NCBI GenBank assembly: GCA_016296945.1
Contig: JAEDHQ010000026.1
Coordinates: 1 to 22,801, forward strand
Direction of reading: 5' to 3'
DNA: 22,801 nt
Source: Bacilli bacterium
Lineage (GTDB): Bacteria; Bacillota_I; Bacilli_A; ML615J-28; CAG-698
The position numbers were made by a program, and so were the translations under genes. Positions 6,741-13,584 of this stretch are shown here, one piece after another (positions within the stretch are counted from its first letter, which is position 1; every line of letters begins with the position of its first letter). The notes under the pieces are model-generated. The model was not told the DNA's origin. It did not search any database and saw only the letters and a program-made list of their open reading frames with translations.

Positions 6741-8237
6741 CTACTTAAATACTCTTGTAGCTTCAACAGCTTTAGCCCATCCTTTATATAGATTATTTCT
6801 TTCTTCTTCATCAATATTATTTAAAAAGATCTTTTCCATTGTGTGGTTTTTCATGATATCTTCTTTATTTTTCCAAACCTTAACAGCTAAACCGGCAAGA
6901 TATGCAGCACCTAAAGCTGTAGTTTCTAAACATTTAGGACGCAATACTTTTACATCTAAAATATTTGCTTGGAATTGCATTAAATAATTATTTGCACTAG
7001 CACCACCATCTACAGCTAATGTTTTAATGCGAATGCCCGCTTCCTCTTTCATTACTTCCATAACATCTTTTGATTGATAAGCAATTGATTCAATAGTAGC
7101 TGTAATAAAGTGTTCTTTCTTTGTAGCACGTGTTAATCCAAAAACTGCGCCACGAGCATCATCATCCCAATAAGGTGTTCCTAAACCAACAAAAGCGGGA
7201 ACAACATAAACACCATCTGATGTTTCCACACGTTTAGCATATTCTTCACAATCTTTCGAAGCCTGGAACATTCTCATTCCATCTCGTAGCCATTGAATAG
7301 CACTACCACCAACAAATACAGATCCTTCTAAAGCATATTCAACTTCATCTTTAATTTTCCAAGCAATTGTGGTTAACAACCCTTTTTTTGAAAACACTGG
7401 TCTATTTTTTGTATTCATTAACATAAAACATCCTGTTCCATAAGTGTTTTTAACACTTCCAACATCAAAACAACATTGTCCAAATAATGATGCTTGTTGG
7501 TCACCTATAATTGAAGCAATAGGAACATCAGCACTATCATCCAATTCCCATAGTTTTGTAGCAATACCATATTCCTCACTATTAGATACAATTTTTGGTA
7601 ACATACAATTAGGAATACCAAATAAATCTAATAATTCTTGATCCCATTCTAATGTATTAATATTATATAACAAAGTACGGCAAGCATTTGTAGGGTCTGT
7701 AATGTATTGTTTACCATTAGTTAATTTCCATACAAGGAATGTATCAACTGTTCCAAAAAGAATATCACCTTTTAATGCTCTTTCATATACTCCGGGAACA
7801 TTATCGAAAATCCATTTAATTTTACTAGCACTAAAATATGGGTTAATGATTAATCCAGTTTTTTGATGAATCATATCTTCATATCCTTTTGCAATTAAAT
7901 CATCACAAATATCTTTTGATTGGCGACTTTGCCAACAGATTGCATTGTATACAGGTTTACCAGTACGGCGGTCCCATAAAACAGTTGTTTCTCGTTGATT
8001 AGTAATTCCAATTGCGGAAATATCTCTTAATCGTAAACCACTTTTAAATAATGCTTCTTTTAAAACTTCATAAACTGTTTCCCATATTTCAATTGGATTG
8101 TGTTCAACCCAACCACTCTTTGGACAAATTTGGCTAAATTCCATTTGCGCACTACTAACAATGTTTGCATTTATATCAAATATTATCGCACGTGAACTAG
8201 TAGTTCCTTGATCAATTGCTAATACATATTTTTTCAT
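6741..8237 (-). CDS. glpK: Glycerol kinase
   Basis: Glycerol kinase, converting glycerol and ATP to sn-glycerol-3-phosphate in the cytoplasm. The 498-residue length matches the family. Motifs are DQGTTSSRAI (residues 9-18), QRETTVLWD (81-89), GDQQASLFGQ with the catalytic Asp246, NTYGTGCFMLMN, ALEGSVFVGGSAIQWLRD, GLGTPYWDDDARGAVFGLTR (FGGY signature) and the adenosine-site DGGASANN. I chose the ATG at 8237, which has GAGGTG 7 nt upstream; the frame extends five codons further without a better start. The loop just before GDQQ (residues about 224-237, IATKLWELDDSADV) lacks the histidine that HPr phosphorylates in Enterococcus and Bacillus GlpK, and also lacks the GGTR fructose-1,6-bisphosphate site of E. 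coli GlpK. First gene of the glycerol operon; no glpF or glpP is visible. Confidence 0.96.
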   Translation of the reverse strand: MKKYVLAIDQGTTSSRAIIFDINANIVSSAQMEFSQICPKSGWVEHNPIEIWETVYEVLKEALFKSGLRLRDISAIGITNQRETTVLWDRRTGKPVYNAICWQSRQSKDICDDLIAKGYEDMIHQKTGLIINPYFSASKIKWIFDNVPGVYERALKGDILFGTVDTFLVWKLTNGKQYITDPTNACRTLLYNINTLEWDQELLDLFGIPNCMLPKIVSNSEEYGIATKLWELDDSADVPIASIIGDQQASLFGQCCFDVGSVKNTYGTGCFMLMNTKNRPVFSKKGLLTTIAWKIKDEVEYALEGSVFVGGSAIQWLRDGMRMFQASKDCEEYAKRVETSDGVYVVPAFVGLGTPYWDDDARGAVFGLTRATKKEHFITATIESIAYQSKDVMEVMKEEAGIRIKTLAVDGGASANNYLMQFQANILDVKVLRPKCLETTALGAAYLAGLAVKVWKNKEDIMKNHTMEKIFLNNIDEEERNNLYKGWAKAVEATRVFK

Positions 8238-8272
8238 ATTAAGGCACCTCAATTTTCATATTCTTGCGATTT

Positions 8273-8301
8273 ATTATATCATAATTACTTTTTTTTGAAA
8301 A
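8273..8301 (-). promoter_or_regulatory. Sigma-A promoter of the glycerol operon
   Basis: On the minus strand TTTTCA (8301-8296), a 17-nt spacer and TATAAT (8278-8273), with TG at 8281-8280 giving an extended -10 (TGATATAAT). The start is predicted near 8266, giving a leader of about 28 nt. That is too short for a GlpP antiterminator structure, and no cre site was seen. Confidence 0.72.
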
Positions 8302-8310
8302 TATCTCTTT

Positions 8311-8337
8311 AAAAAAAAGTCTAACAGACGTTAGACT
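8311..8337 (-). terminator. Terminator of the methyltransferase-acyltransferase unit
   Basis: AGTCTAAC (8318-8325) and GTTAGACT (8330-8337) form a perfect 8-bp stem with an AGAC loop, followed on the minus strand by a run of T (8317-8311). The hairpin overlaps the TAG stop (8336-8338) of the acyltransferase gene. Confidence 0.88.
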
Positions 8338-9553
8338 AATCATTTTGTTCTATTAATTCATTCTTAAACACTTCATTTACTAAATGTAAATACTTCATGC
8401 CACAGAATCGATCATAGCCATGAATTGTGTATGTAAACTGTTCATTATAAATTACTAAACTCTTCTTACCATGAAAAATAACTTTTAAACTTTTAACTGG
8501 TAGATTAATTATTTCTTTTCCATCTTTAGATTCAATCGTAAATTTATCACGATATAAACTTATTTTACCATCTTCAAAAGAAATATTATGTTTTACTTGA
8601 TAACCTTGTTCGGACTTTTCTAACCATTCAGTTTTTAAGTATTCAAAATTATCTACAAAAATAGATTGTCCATTTGGAAATTGATCATTTTTATCTTTTT
8701 CTTTTAAAGCATCAATACAATAGTTATACCAATCATTTACTGTTGGCAAATAGTTCTTTCCCTTAACCAGTTTAAAATGTAAATCAGGTTGATAGGTTAC
8801 TTGATAACCACACTTTAAACAAGTAAAGGCCTCGCGATGTGAAAACATTGTCCCAACTTCCCCACAATCTGGACAAACATATAATGTTCTTTCAAGATAC
8901 TCAGCACAATATTTTCCTTTATATAAATTACCTTCAATATAAGATAAATTATTACCACCAATTACTTCAATAATAGTATTATATAATTCTTCATCACTTA
9001 AAGCATTCATTTCATCAACAGTTAAAACTTTTTTAACTTGTCCTCTTGCTTTACCTTTATTACGCTTTCGTCCCCAACGAGGTGAAGTCCCATAAATACC
9101 ATCTAATCGATATAAAAGTAAATCAGCTTTCATCATTCTTAAAAACTTAATAATTGATCTATCAATATGACTTTCCACTCCTGAAAATGAGCAATCACCA
9201 CTAGGAAAAAGACCAACAATACCATTATTCTTGATTACTTTTAATGATTCTCTAATTGTCATTAAATCAGATTTTCCTTTAGTTTTTGGAATTGGAGCAA
9301 AATAACGATGCAATAGTTTTTGATATTTACCATAACAAACACCAGCATAAGCAATAAAGTTAATCTTACGTTTAAAGCTTATTGCTAAATAAATTGGATC
9401 AATTTGGGCAACATGATTTGATAATATTACATAGGGTTTATTTTTTTCTAATTTAAAATTTATTGCTTTATATCCAAAAAATAATCTAAATATCGGACGA
9501 ACAAAAATTCTTAGAAAACTCCAAACGAATTGTCTTCGACGATCACCTTTCAT
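8336..9553 (-). CDS. PlsC-like 1-acylglycerol-3-phosphate acyltransferase with zinc ribbon
   Basis: A 405-residue protein whose first half is a PlsC/LPLAT acyltransferase: N46-H47-x4-D52 (SNHVAQIDP) is the HX4D catalytic pair, and FPSGDCSFSG (116-125) stands where FPEGTRS binds the phosphate of the acceptor. A basic, partly hydrophobic N-terminus suggests membrane-surface association. Residues 217-238 hold C217-x2-C220 and C235-x2-C238, a zinc ribbon, and the last 140 residues form a region with no family I can name. The likely reaction is acyl transfer to lysophosphatidic acid, but the Glu-to-Ser change in FPEG and the appended domains make the substrate uncertain. I chose the ATG at 9553 with AGGTG 6 nt upstream; an in-frame GTG at 9562 overlaps that site. 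It follows the methyltransferase stop by 15 nt, so the two are co-transcribed. Confidence 0.85.
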   Translation of the reverse strand: MKGDRRRQFVWSFLRIFVRPIFRLFFGYKAINFKLEKNKPYVILSNHVAQIDPIYLAISFKRKINFIAYAGVCYGKYQKLLHRYFAPIPKTKGKSDLMTIRESLKVIKNNGIVGLFPSGDCSFSGVESHIDRSIIKFLRMMKADLLLYRLDGIYGTSPRWGRKRNKGKARGQVKKVLTVDEMNALSDEELYNTIIEVIGGNNLSYIEGNLYKGKYCAEYLERTLYVCPDCGEVGTMFSHREAFTCLKCGYQVTYQPDLHFKLVKGKNYLPTVNDWYNYCIDALKEKDKNDQFPNGQSIFVDNFEYLKTEWLEKSEQGYQVKHNISFEDGKISLYRDKFTIESKDGKEIINLPVKSLKVIFHGKKSLVIYNEQFTYTIHGYDRFCGMKYLHLVNEVFKNELIEQND

Positions 9554-9568
9554 ATATATCACCTATTT

Positions 9569-10747
9569 TTATAAAACATTTAATACAGCTACTTTTAAAT
9601 ATAAAGACTCAGGAAGATTTGTTAACATTGCATGATCTTTCCCTTGAAACTTTAACTCAACTAATCTTGTTTTTACACCACTATAATTACAACTTTCTTC
9701 AATCATTCTCATAAATAAAGGCATTGTTAAGTGTTGTGAACAGCTACAAGTAATTAATGTTCCTCCCTTCTTTAAAAGTTTTAAGCCTAAAACATTAATA
9801 TCTACATAGCCTTTATATCCTTCTTTTACGGTATCAATTGACTTTGTAAAAGCAGGTGGATCAAGAATAACAACATCAAACTTTCGACCTTCTTTTTTAT
9901 ATTCACGAAGTTTTTCAAAAACATCAGCACAAACAGTATTAATAGACAAACCATTTAATTTTGCATTTTCCTCTACTTCCCCAATTGCTGTTTTACTAAT
10001 GTCTACTGCCGTAACACTCTTAGCTCCATACTTTTTAGCACATAAAGAGAAGCCACCAACATTACAAAAACAATCTAAGACATCTTTATCTTTCACATAG
10101 TATTTTAGATTATCACGATTACTTTTTTGATCTAAGAAATAGCCTGTCTTTTGGCCATTTTCTAAGTCAACACGAATCTTTAATCCATTTTCTTCAATTT
10201 CTACAACAGGATTAAAATCACCATAAACAATTCCTTTAAATTGTTTTAATCCTTCTTTTTCACGAACACTAACATCGCTTCGTTCATAAATTCCTAATGG
10301 TTTAAAAATCTTAACTAACGAATCAATAATAACTTGTCTTCTTACTTCCATTCCCAAAGTTAAGATTTGGATTGATAAATAATCTCCATATTTATCAACA
10401 ACCAACCCTGGAAGTAAATCACTTTCTGAGAATACTGCACGATAACTTGAACTTTCGCCGCCATACCCCATATCAATTCTTCTTTGATTCGCTTCATTTA
10501 TACGATTGAAGATTACTTGATCAAAGTTATCAATTTCTTCTTCATTATAGCTAACAATTCTAACAATAATTTTTGAGGCATGATTAATGTAACCATAACC
10601 AACAAAACGACGATCAAAACTTACAACTTTCGCAATACTTCCCTGTAAATCTTTCCCTTCAATTGATGATACTTCATTAGCATAAATCCAAGGAAAACCG
10701 TTCAAAATCTTTTTTTCTTCATTTCTTTTTAAGATAACTACATACAT
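9569..10747 (-). CDS. rlmI: Class I SAM-dependent rRNA methyltransferase (RlmI-like, COG1092)
   Basis: A 392-residue protein with the RlmI/YccW arrangement: an N-terminal PUA domain (residues 1-75, starting VILKRNEEKKILNGFPWIYANEV), a central beta domain, and a Rossmann methyltransferase domain. The SAM loop is DCFCNVGGFS (225-234) with the acidic strand end AVDIS (247-251), the catalytic-loop motif is LDPPAF (295-300), and TCSCS (333-337) carries the cysteines used in cytosine C5 methylation. By homology it makes m5C in 23S rRNA (position 1962 in E. coli); the target base is not provable here. GAGG lies about 10 nt before the ATG. A promoter should lie between 10748 and the terminator at 10802, but only a weak TTTTCA is visible there. 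Confidence 0.9.
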   Translation of the reverse strand: MYVVILKRNEEKKILNGFPWIYANEVSSIEGKDLQGSIAKVVSFDRRFVGYGYINHASKIIVRIVSYNEEEIDNFDQVIFNRINEANQRRIDMGYGGESSSYRAVFSESDLLPGLVVDKYGDYLSIQILTLGMEVRRQVIIDSLVKIFKPLGIYERSDVSVREKEGLKQFKGIVYGDFNPVVEIEENGLKIRVDLENGQKTGYFLDQKSNRDNLKYYVKDKDVLDCFCNVGGFSLCAKKYGAKSVTAVDISKTAIGEVEENAKLNGLSINTVCADVFEKLREYKKEGRKFDVVILDPPAFTKSIDTVKEGYKGYVDINVLGLKLLKKGGTLITCSCSQHLTMPLFMRMIEESCNYSGVKTRLVELKFQGKDHAMLTNLPESLYLKVAVLNVL

Positions 10748-10801
10748 AATCTAAAAACCTCATTTAATTGCAAATTATTACTTTAATTTTCTATTGAAAA
10801 T

Positions 10802-10861
10802 AAAAAACCTTGACTAACCCTTTAAAAGGTTAATCCTTTGAAAGGTTTAATATCAAGGTTT
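10802..10861 (-). terminator. Branched terminator after the CorC-type gene
   Basis: AAACCTTGA (10805-10813) pairs with TCAAGGTTT (10853-10861), closing a loop that holds two smaller dyads, TAACC/GGTTA and CCTTT/AAAGG. On the minus strand the outer stem is followed by TTTTTT (10807-10802). It starts 15 nt past the stop codon. Confidence 0.8.
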
Positions 10862-10875
10862 AAATACATTTTTTA

Positions 10876-12126
10876 TTAATCTTCGTCTTCGACTCTATTG
10901 TCAGTAACAACAACAGTATCTACACGTTTAGGGTTAGCTTTAGTTACTTTTACATGCAATCCTTCGTAATCAAATTCAGCACCACTTGTAGGAATACCTT
11001 CCAAACAATGCATTGCCCAACCAGTAACAGTTAAGAAATCTTCATCAACGTCTAAATCTAATAAATTAAATAACTTAACAATACTAGTTTTCCCTGATAC
11101 TGTATATTCTTTTTCGCCAGTTTGCACAATTTCGTTTTCTATTTGGTCATGTTCATCCCAAATTTCACCAACTATTTCTTCAACGATATCTTCTAAAGTT
11201 ACGATACCAGCTACACTACCAAATTCATCGAGCATTAATCCAAAATGTAATTGTTTCTTTTGGAATTCTTTTAACACATCATTGATTTTTTGATTTGCAG
11301 TAACATATAAAACAGGTTTTAAAATTTCTTTAATATTAGCATTTGGATTTGTTATATATGCTTTATAAAAATCTTTATAATAAAGAATACCTTGCATATC
11401 ATCAAATTCTTTTCCATATACTGGAACACGAGAATAACCTGTTTCTAAGAACATTTTATGTATTTCTTCATTAGATGTATCTAATGAAATAGCAGTAACA
11501 TCAATACGAGGAGTAAATACATCACCAACTTCTAATTCAGTAAACTCAACTGCACTCTTAATGATATCACTTTCTTCTTTATTAAATTCACCTTCTTGTT
11601 CAGCTTCCTTAACCAATGTAAGAATTTCTTCTTCAACCATACTTTCTTCATCTTTAGATTTAAAAATTTTAGTAAGTAGCTTTTTCCATTGGCTAAATAA
11701 CCAATTGAAAGGTGTGAATATCATTTTAATAACATTAATAAATCTAACAATAAACATTGCATAAGCTTCTGGATGTTCTTTCGCAATTGTTTTTGGTGTA
11801 ATTTCCCCAAAAATCAAAACTACTAAAGTCAGAACAACTGTAGCTACTGTAGGTCCATATTCTTCATTAATAACATTTACAAATAAAATAGTACTTAATG
11901 AAGCAGATAAAATATTTACAATATTATTGCCAATTAAAATCGATGTTATCAAACTATTATAATCATCTAATAATTTTAATATTAACTTTGCCTTTTTGTT
12001 GCCTTTTTCAGCTAAGGCTTTAATTCTTAATTTATTTAACGTGGAAAACGCTGTTTCCGTTGCGGAAAACATAGCGGACAGGATAACACATACGACTATA
12101 ATTATTATATAGGTCTCATTATTCAT
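10876..12126 (-). CDS. CorC/HlyC (CNNM/DUF21) family membrane transporter
   Basis: A 416-residue protein with the full CNNM layout. An N-terminal DUF21 membrane domain has hydrophobic segments near residues 5-27, 58-83, 92-108 and 122-145, and the conserved GEITPKTIAKEHPE motif (107-120). A CBS pair follows (about 200-325; SRVPVYGKEFDDMQGILYYKDF and the second-half motif DEFGSVAGIVTLEDIVEEIVGEI), then a CorC_HlyC domain (about 335-410). Family members act in Mg2+ export (e.g. B. subtilis YhdP/MpfA) or Co2+/Mg2+ resistance; the old name hemolysin C is misleading. Residues N67-N71 (GNNIVNI) and S21/E24 (SATETAFS) sit where the membrane domain binds Mg2+ in known structures. The ribosome site AGGAAG lies 9 nt before the ATG. 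The gene has a leader of about 220 nt with a small ORF, suggesting post-initiation control. Confidence 0.93.
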   Translation of the reverse strand: MNNETYIIIIVVCVILSAMFSATETAFSTLNKLRIKALAEKGNKKAKLILKLLDDYNSLITSILIGNNIVNILSASLSTILFVNVINEEYGPTVATVVLTLVVLIFGEITPKTIAKEHPEAYAMFIVRFINVIKMIFTPFNWLFSQWKKLLTKIFKSKDEESMVEEEILTLVKEAEQEGEFNKEESDIIKSAVEFTELEVGDVFTPRIDVTAISLDTSNEEIHKMFLETGYSRVPVYGKEFDDMQGILYYKDFYKAYITNPNANIKEILKPVLYVTANQKINDVLKEFQKKQLHFGLMLDEFGSVAGIVTLEDIVEEIVGEIWDEHDQIENEIVQTGEKEYTVSGKTSIVKLFNLLDLDVDEDFLTVTGWAMHCLEGIPTSGAEFDYEGLHVKVTKANPKRVDTVVVTDNRVEDED

Positions 12127-12351
12127 TATTTATTTCTTCCTTTCTTTTTTATAATTTAATGTTTAATTTACTTATTTTAAAATAAAAACTAAACTACATC
12201 TTAAATGTACAAAAAAGACGGAAATAATTTCGGATGAATAAGATTGTATAATAATCGTATTCGCCCGCGTCAGAATCGTCGTTCATTTTCTTCCTCCTAA
12301 TAAAACTTTATAAATTATCTTATATATAGATAATTATTCATAGTATAAAAT
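12127..12351 (-). promoter_or_regulatory. Structured 5' leader of the CorC-type gene
   Basis: From the predicted start near 12345 the leader is about 220 nt. It begins with an 8-bp hairpin (AATTATCT 12313-12320 with AGATAATT 12328-12335), then AGGAGG and a 30-codon ORF. Inside the ORF a longer hairpin (12231-12267) pairs CGGG with TCCG, GAATA with TATTC and GATT with AATC. A short run of six T (12216-12211) follows CGTC, which can also pair with GACG at 12268-12271. This could be an attenuator; it does not look like the M-box I know. Confidence 0.4.
12194..12286 (-). CDS. Small leader ORF (30 codons) upstream of the CorC-type gene
   Basis: A 30-residue ORF with one of the strongest ribosome sites in the window: AGGAGG exactly 6 nt before ATG. 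It begins MNDDSDAGEYDYY, with five acidic residues in the first eleven, and then turns hydrophobic and basic (TILFIRNYFRLF...). It ends in TAG 67 nt before the transporter start. It lies wholly inside the transporter leader and overlaps a hairpin. Acidic runs near the N-terminus destabilise translating ribosomes when Mg2+ is low in E. coli (the mgtL leader of mgtA). By analogy this could be a Mg2+-sensing leader peptide for a Mg2+ transporter gene. That role is inference; the alternative is an ordinary small protein or a chance ORF. I recognise no homologue. Confidence 0.5.
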   Translation of the reverse strand: MNDDSDAGEYDYYTILFIRNYFRLFCTFKM

Positions 12352-12380
12352 ATTATATCATAAAACATATTAAAATGCAA
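12352..12380 (-). promoter_or_regulatory. Promoter of the CorC-type gene
   Basis: On the minus strand TATAAT (12357-12352) has TG one base upstream (12360-12359), giving TGATATAAT, the same extended -10 as glpK. The -35 position, 17 nt upstream, is weak (TTGCAT, 12380-12375). Farther upstream, ATAACATTA (12400-12408) and TAATGTTAT (12425-12433) form a 9-bp inverted repeat of unknown role. Confidence 0.5.
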
Positions 12381-12455
12381 TATCATATATTGACAATATA
12401 TAACATTATTTAATACTATGTTTATAATGTTATTAATATGTTTTTTATATTAATT

Positions 12456-12507
12456 AATTAAAAAGCTAATCTAAAAGAAATCCTTATGCCTATTTCTTTA
12501 GATTAGC
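12456..12507 (-). terminator. Terminator of the cotJ operon
   Basis: GCTAATCTAAA (12465-12475) pairs perfectly with TTTAGATTAGC (12497-12507); GAAAT pairs with ATTTC beyond one bulged A, around a 10-nt loop. On the minus strand TTTTTAATTAATTA follows. It lies 22 nt past the cotJC stop. Confidence 0.82.
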
Positions 12508-12528
12508 CAATTATTTTAATCATAGTTT

Positions 12529-13104
12529 TTAATTTTTACTTAAATAAATATTATACTTTTTCTCATATTTATCTGCCAAATCTTTAAATAAATTGAAATG
12601 GACTATTTCTCTTTCTCGTAGATAAATCAATGGCGCTAGTACATCAGGATCAGTTGTTAAGTCCATTAAATTTTCGTATACAGCTTTTGCCTTTTGTTCA
12701 GCCGCCATATCTTCATATAGATTAGCAACAGGATCACCAACAGCCCCAATATAAGCAGCAGTAAAAGGAACTCCATTATTATCTTGAGGAAAATGGTCAT
12801 TACGATGTTGGGCGAAAGCTTTATCTAAGCCAGCTGCTTTGATTTCTTCAATTGTTGCTCCTTGCATTAATTGTTTAATCATTGTATTGATCATTTCAAT
12901 ATGTCCGAACTCTTCTGTCGCAATATCAATTAACAACGCCTTCCCACAATCATCAGGCATATTGTATGCTTGATTCATATAACGTAATGCTGCACTTAAT
13001 TCACCATCTGGTCCCCCATATTGACAATACAAACACTTAACAAAATTCAAATCTTTTTTCTTAATGTTAACAGGGAACAATAATCTTTTTTGATAAGTAA
13101 ACAT
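12529..13104 (-). CDS. cotJC: Manganese catalase family spore-coat protein CotJC
   Basis: A 191-residue ferritin-like protein of the manganese catalase family, CotJC type. All five expected dimanganese ligands are in place: E35 (GPDGELSAALRY), E65 and H68 (ATEEFGHIEM), E136 (EDMAAEQKAKA) and H169 (REREIVHF). The spacing matches known Mn catalases closely; E136 to H169 is 33 residues, as in the Lactobacillus enzyme. Catalase activity against peroxide is therefore plausible. In Bacillus and Clostridium CotJC is a component of the spore coat. The start ATG overlaps the stop of the upstream gene by one base (TAATG), so translation is coupled. Length is near that of B. subtilis CotJC. Presence in this genome suggests either sporulation or a retained coat-like Mn catalase used in vegetative cells. 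Confidence 0.94.
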   Translation of the reverse strand: MFTYQKRLLFPVNIKKKDLNFVKCLYCQYGGPDGELSAALRYMNQAYNMPDDCGKALLIDIATEEFGHIEMINTMIKQLMQGATIEEIKAAGLDKAFAQHRNDHFPQDNNGVPFTAAYIGAVGDPVANLYEDMAAEQKAKAVYENLMDLTTDPDVLAPLIYLREREIVHFNLFKDLADKYEKKYNIYLSKN

Positions 13105-13499
13105 TATTTACCACCCCATGGAAATTTTGTAGTACTCCAAGGAAATGGAGTTTTATTGATCTCATCACTAGCTAATGAGAATGGCGGATACATACTTTGA
13201 AAAGTATTAATTAAATCGTTGTATTCCTTTGAATACTTCTTACGTAAGTTGATTGCATTTTCATCATTTGGATATACATCTAAATACAAACTAAGATCAT
13301 GGACAAATAATCCATATTCTTGAATTTCTAGCATTAGTGCCTCTTTTTGTGTTGTTGGCAACAAACTAGGCATTTTGTAGTCTTTGTAAGGGACATCAAG
13401 AGATTTAAAAATTGTTCCAACTTTAATTGCTTGATCTGGATCATAAATTTTCATATCTTTTTCTAAAACTGCTCGTGTCTCTAAATAAATATTGTTCAT
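13104..13499 (-). CDS. CotJA-CotJB fusion protein
   Basis: A 131-residue protein that appears to join two normally separate spore-coat proteins. Residues 15-45 (KIYDPDQAIKVGTIFKSLDVPYKDY) resemble the short CotJA core, which has A-x-x-x-G-T-x-F-P-x-L-x-x-P-Y. Residues 50-131 match CotJB: a helical part (EALMLEIQEYGLFVHDLSLYLDVYPND, then a second helix) and the C-terminal F-P-W-S-T-T-K-F-P-W motif, equivalent to the Y-P-W-x-W-x-x-x-P-W-P-W tail. I chose the ATG at 13499 with GGGAGG 4 nt upstream; an in-frame ATG at 13511 would put the ribosome site inside the gene. It is the first gene of the cotJ operon and its product presumably works with CotJC. The CotJA half is short, so that assignment is less sure than the CotJB half. 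Confidence 0.8.
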   Translation of the reverse strand: MNNIYLETRAVLEKDMKIYDPDQAIKVGTIFKSLDVPYKDYKMPSLLPTTQKEALMLEIQEYGLFVHDLSLYLDVYPNDENAINLRKKYSKEYNDLINTFQSMYPPFSLASDEINKTPFPWSTTKFPWGGK

Positions 13500-13516
13500 A
13501 TAACCTCCCATAGTGT

Positions 13517-13538
13517 TAATAAAGCATAAACTTTATTA
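13517..13538. other. Hairpin in the cotJ leader
   Basis: TAATAAAG and CTTTATTA form an 8-bp stem with a 6-nt loop between the promoter and the GGGAGG ribosome site. No T-run follows on either strand, so it is not a terminator; a role in mRNA stability or regulation is possible. Confidence 0.35.
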
Positions 13539-13547
13539 CCTATGGTT

Positions 13548-13577
13548 ATTATATGAACATATTTAAAATCTTGTCAC
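13548..13577 (-). promoter_or_regulatory. Promoter of the cotJ operon
   Basis: On the minus strand GTGACA (13577-13572), an 18-nt spacer and TATAAT (13553-13548) fit sigma-A. The -10 region also reads CATATAAT, one base from the sporulation sigma-E -10 consensus CATACAAT, but no matching sigma-E -35 is visible. No clear terminator separates it from the permease gene upstream, so read-through is possible. Confidence 0.5.
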
Positions 13578-13584
13578 AAATAAT

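Noticed and set aside
12127..12351. M-box, T-box or other known riboswitch in the CorC leader
   Set aside because: I could not find the conserved loops of these classes; the region is better described by a small ORF with local hairpins. A covariance-model search would settle it.
12390..12419. Plus-strand promoter TTGACA-N18-TACTAT that could make a short RNA ending at 12507
   Set aside because: The -10 is weak, the T-run after the hairpin on the plus strand is poor, and such matches are expected by chance in DNA this AT-rich.
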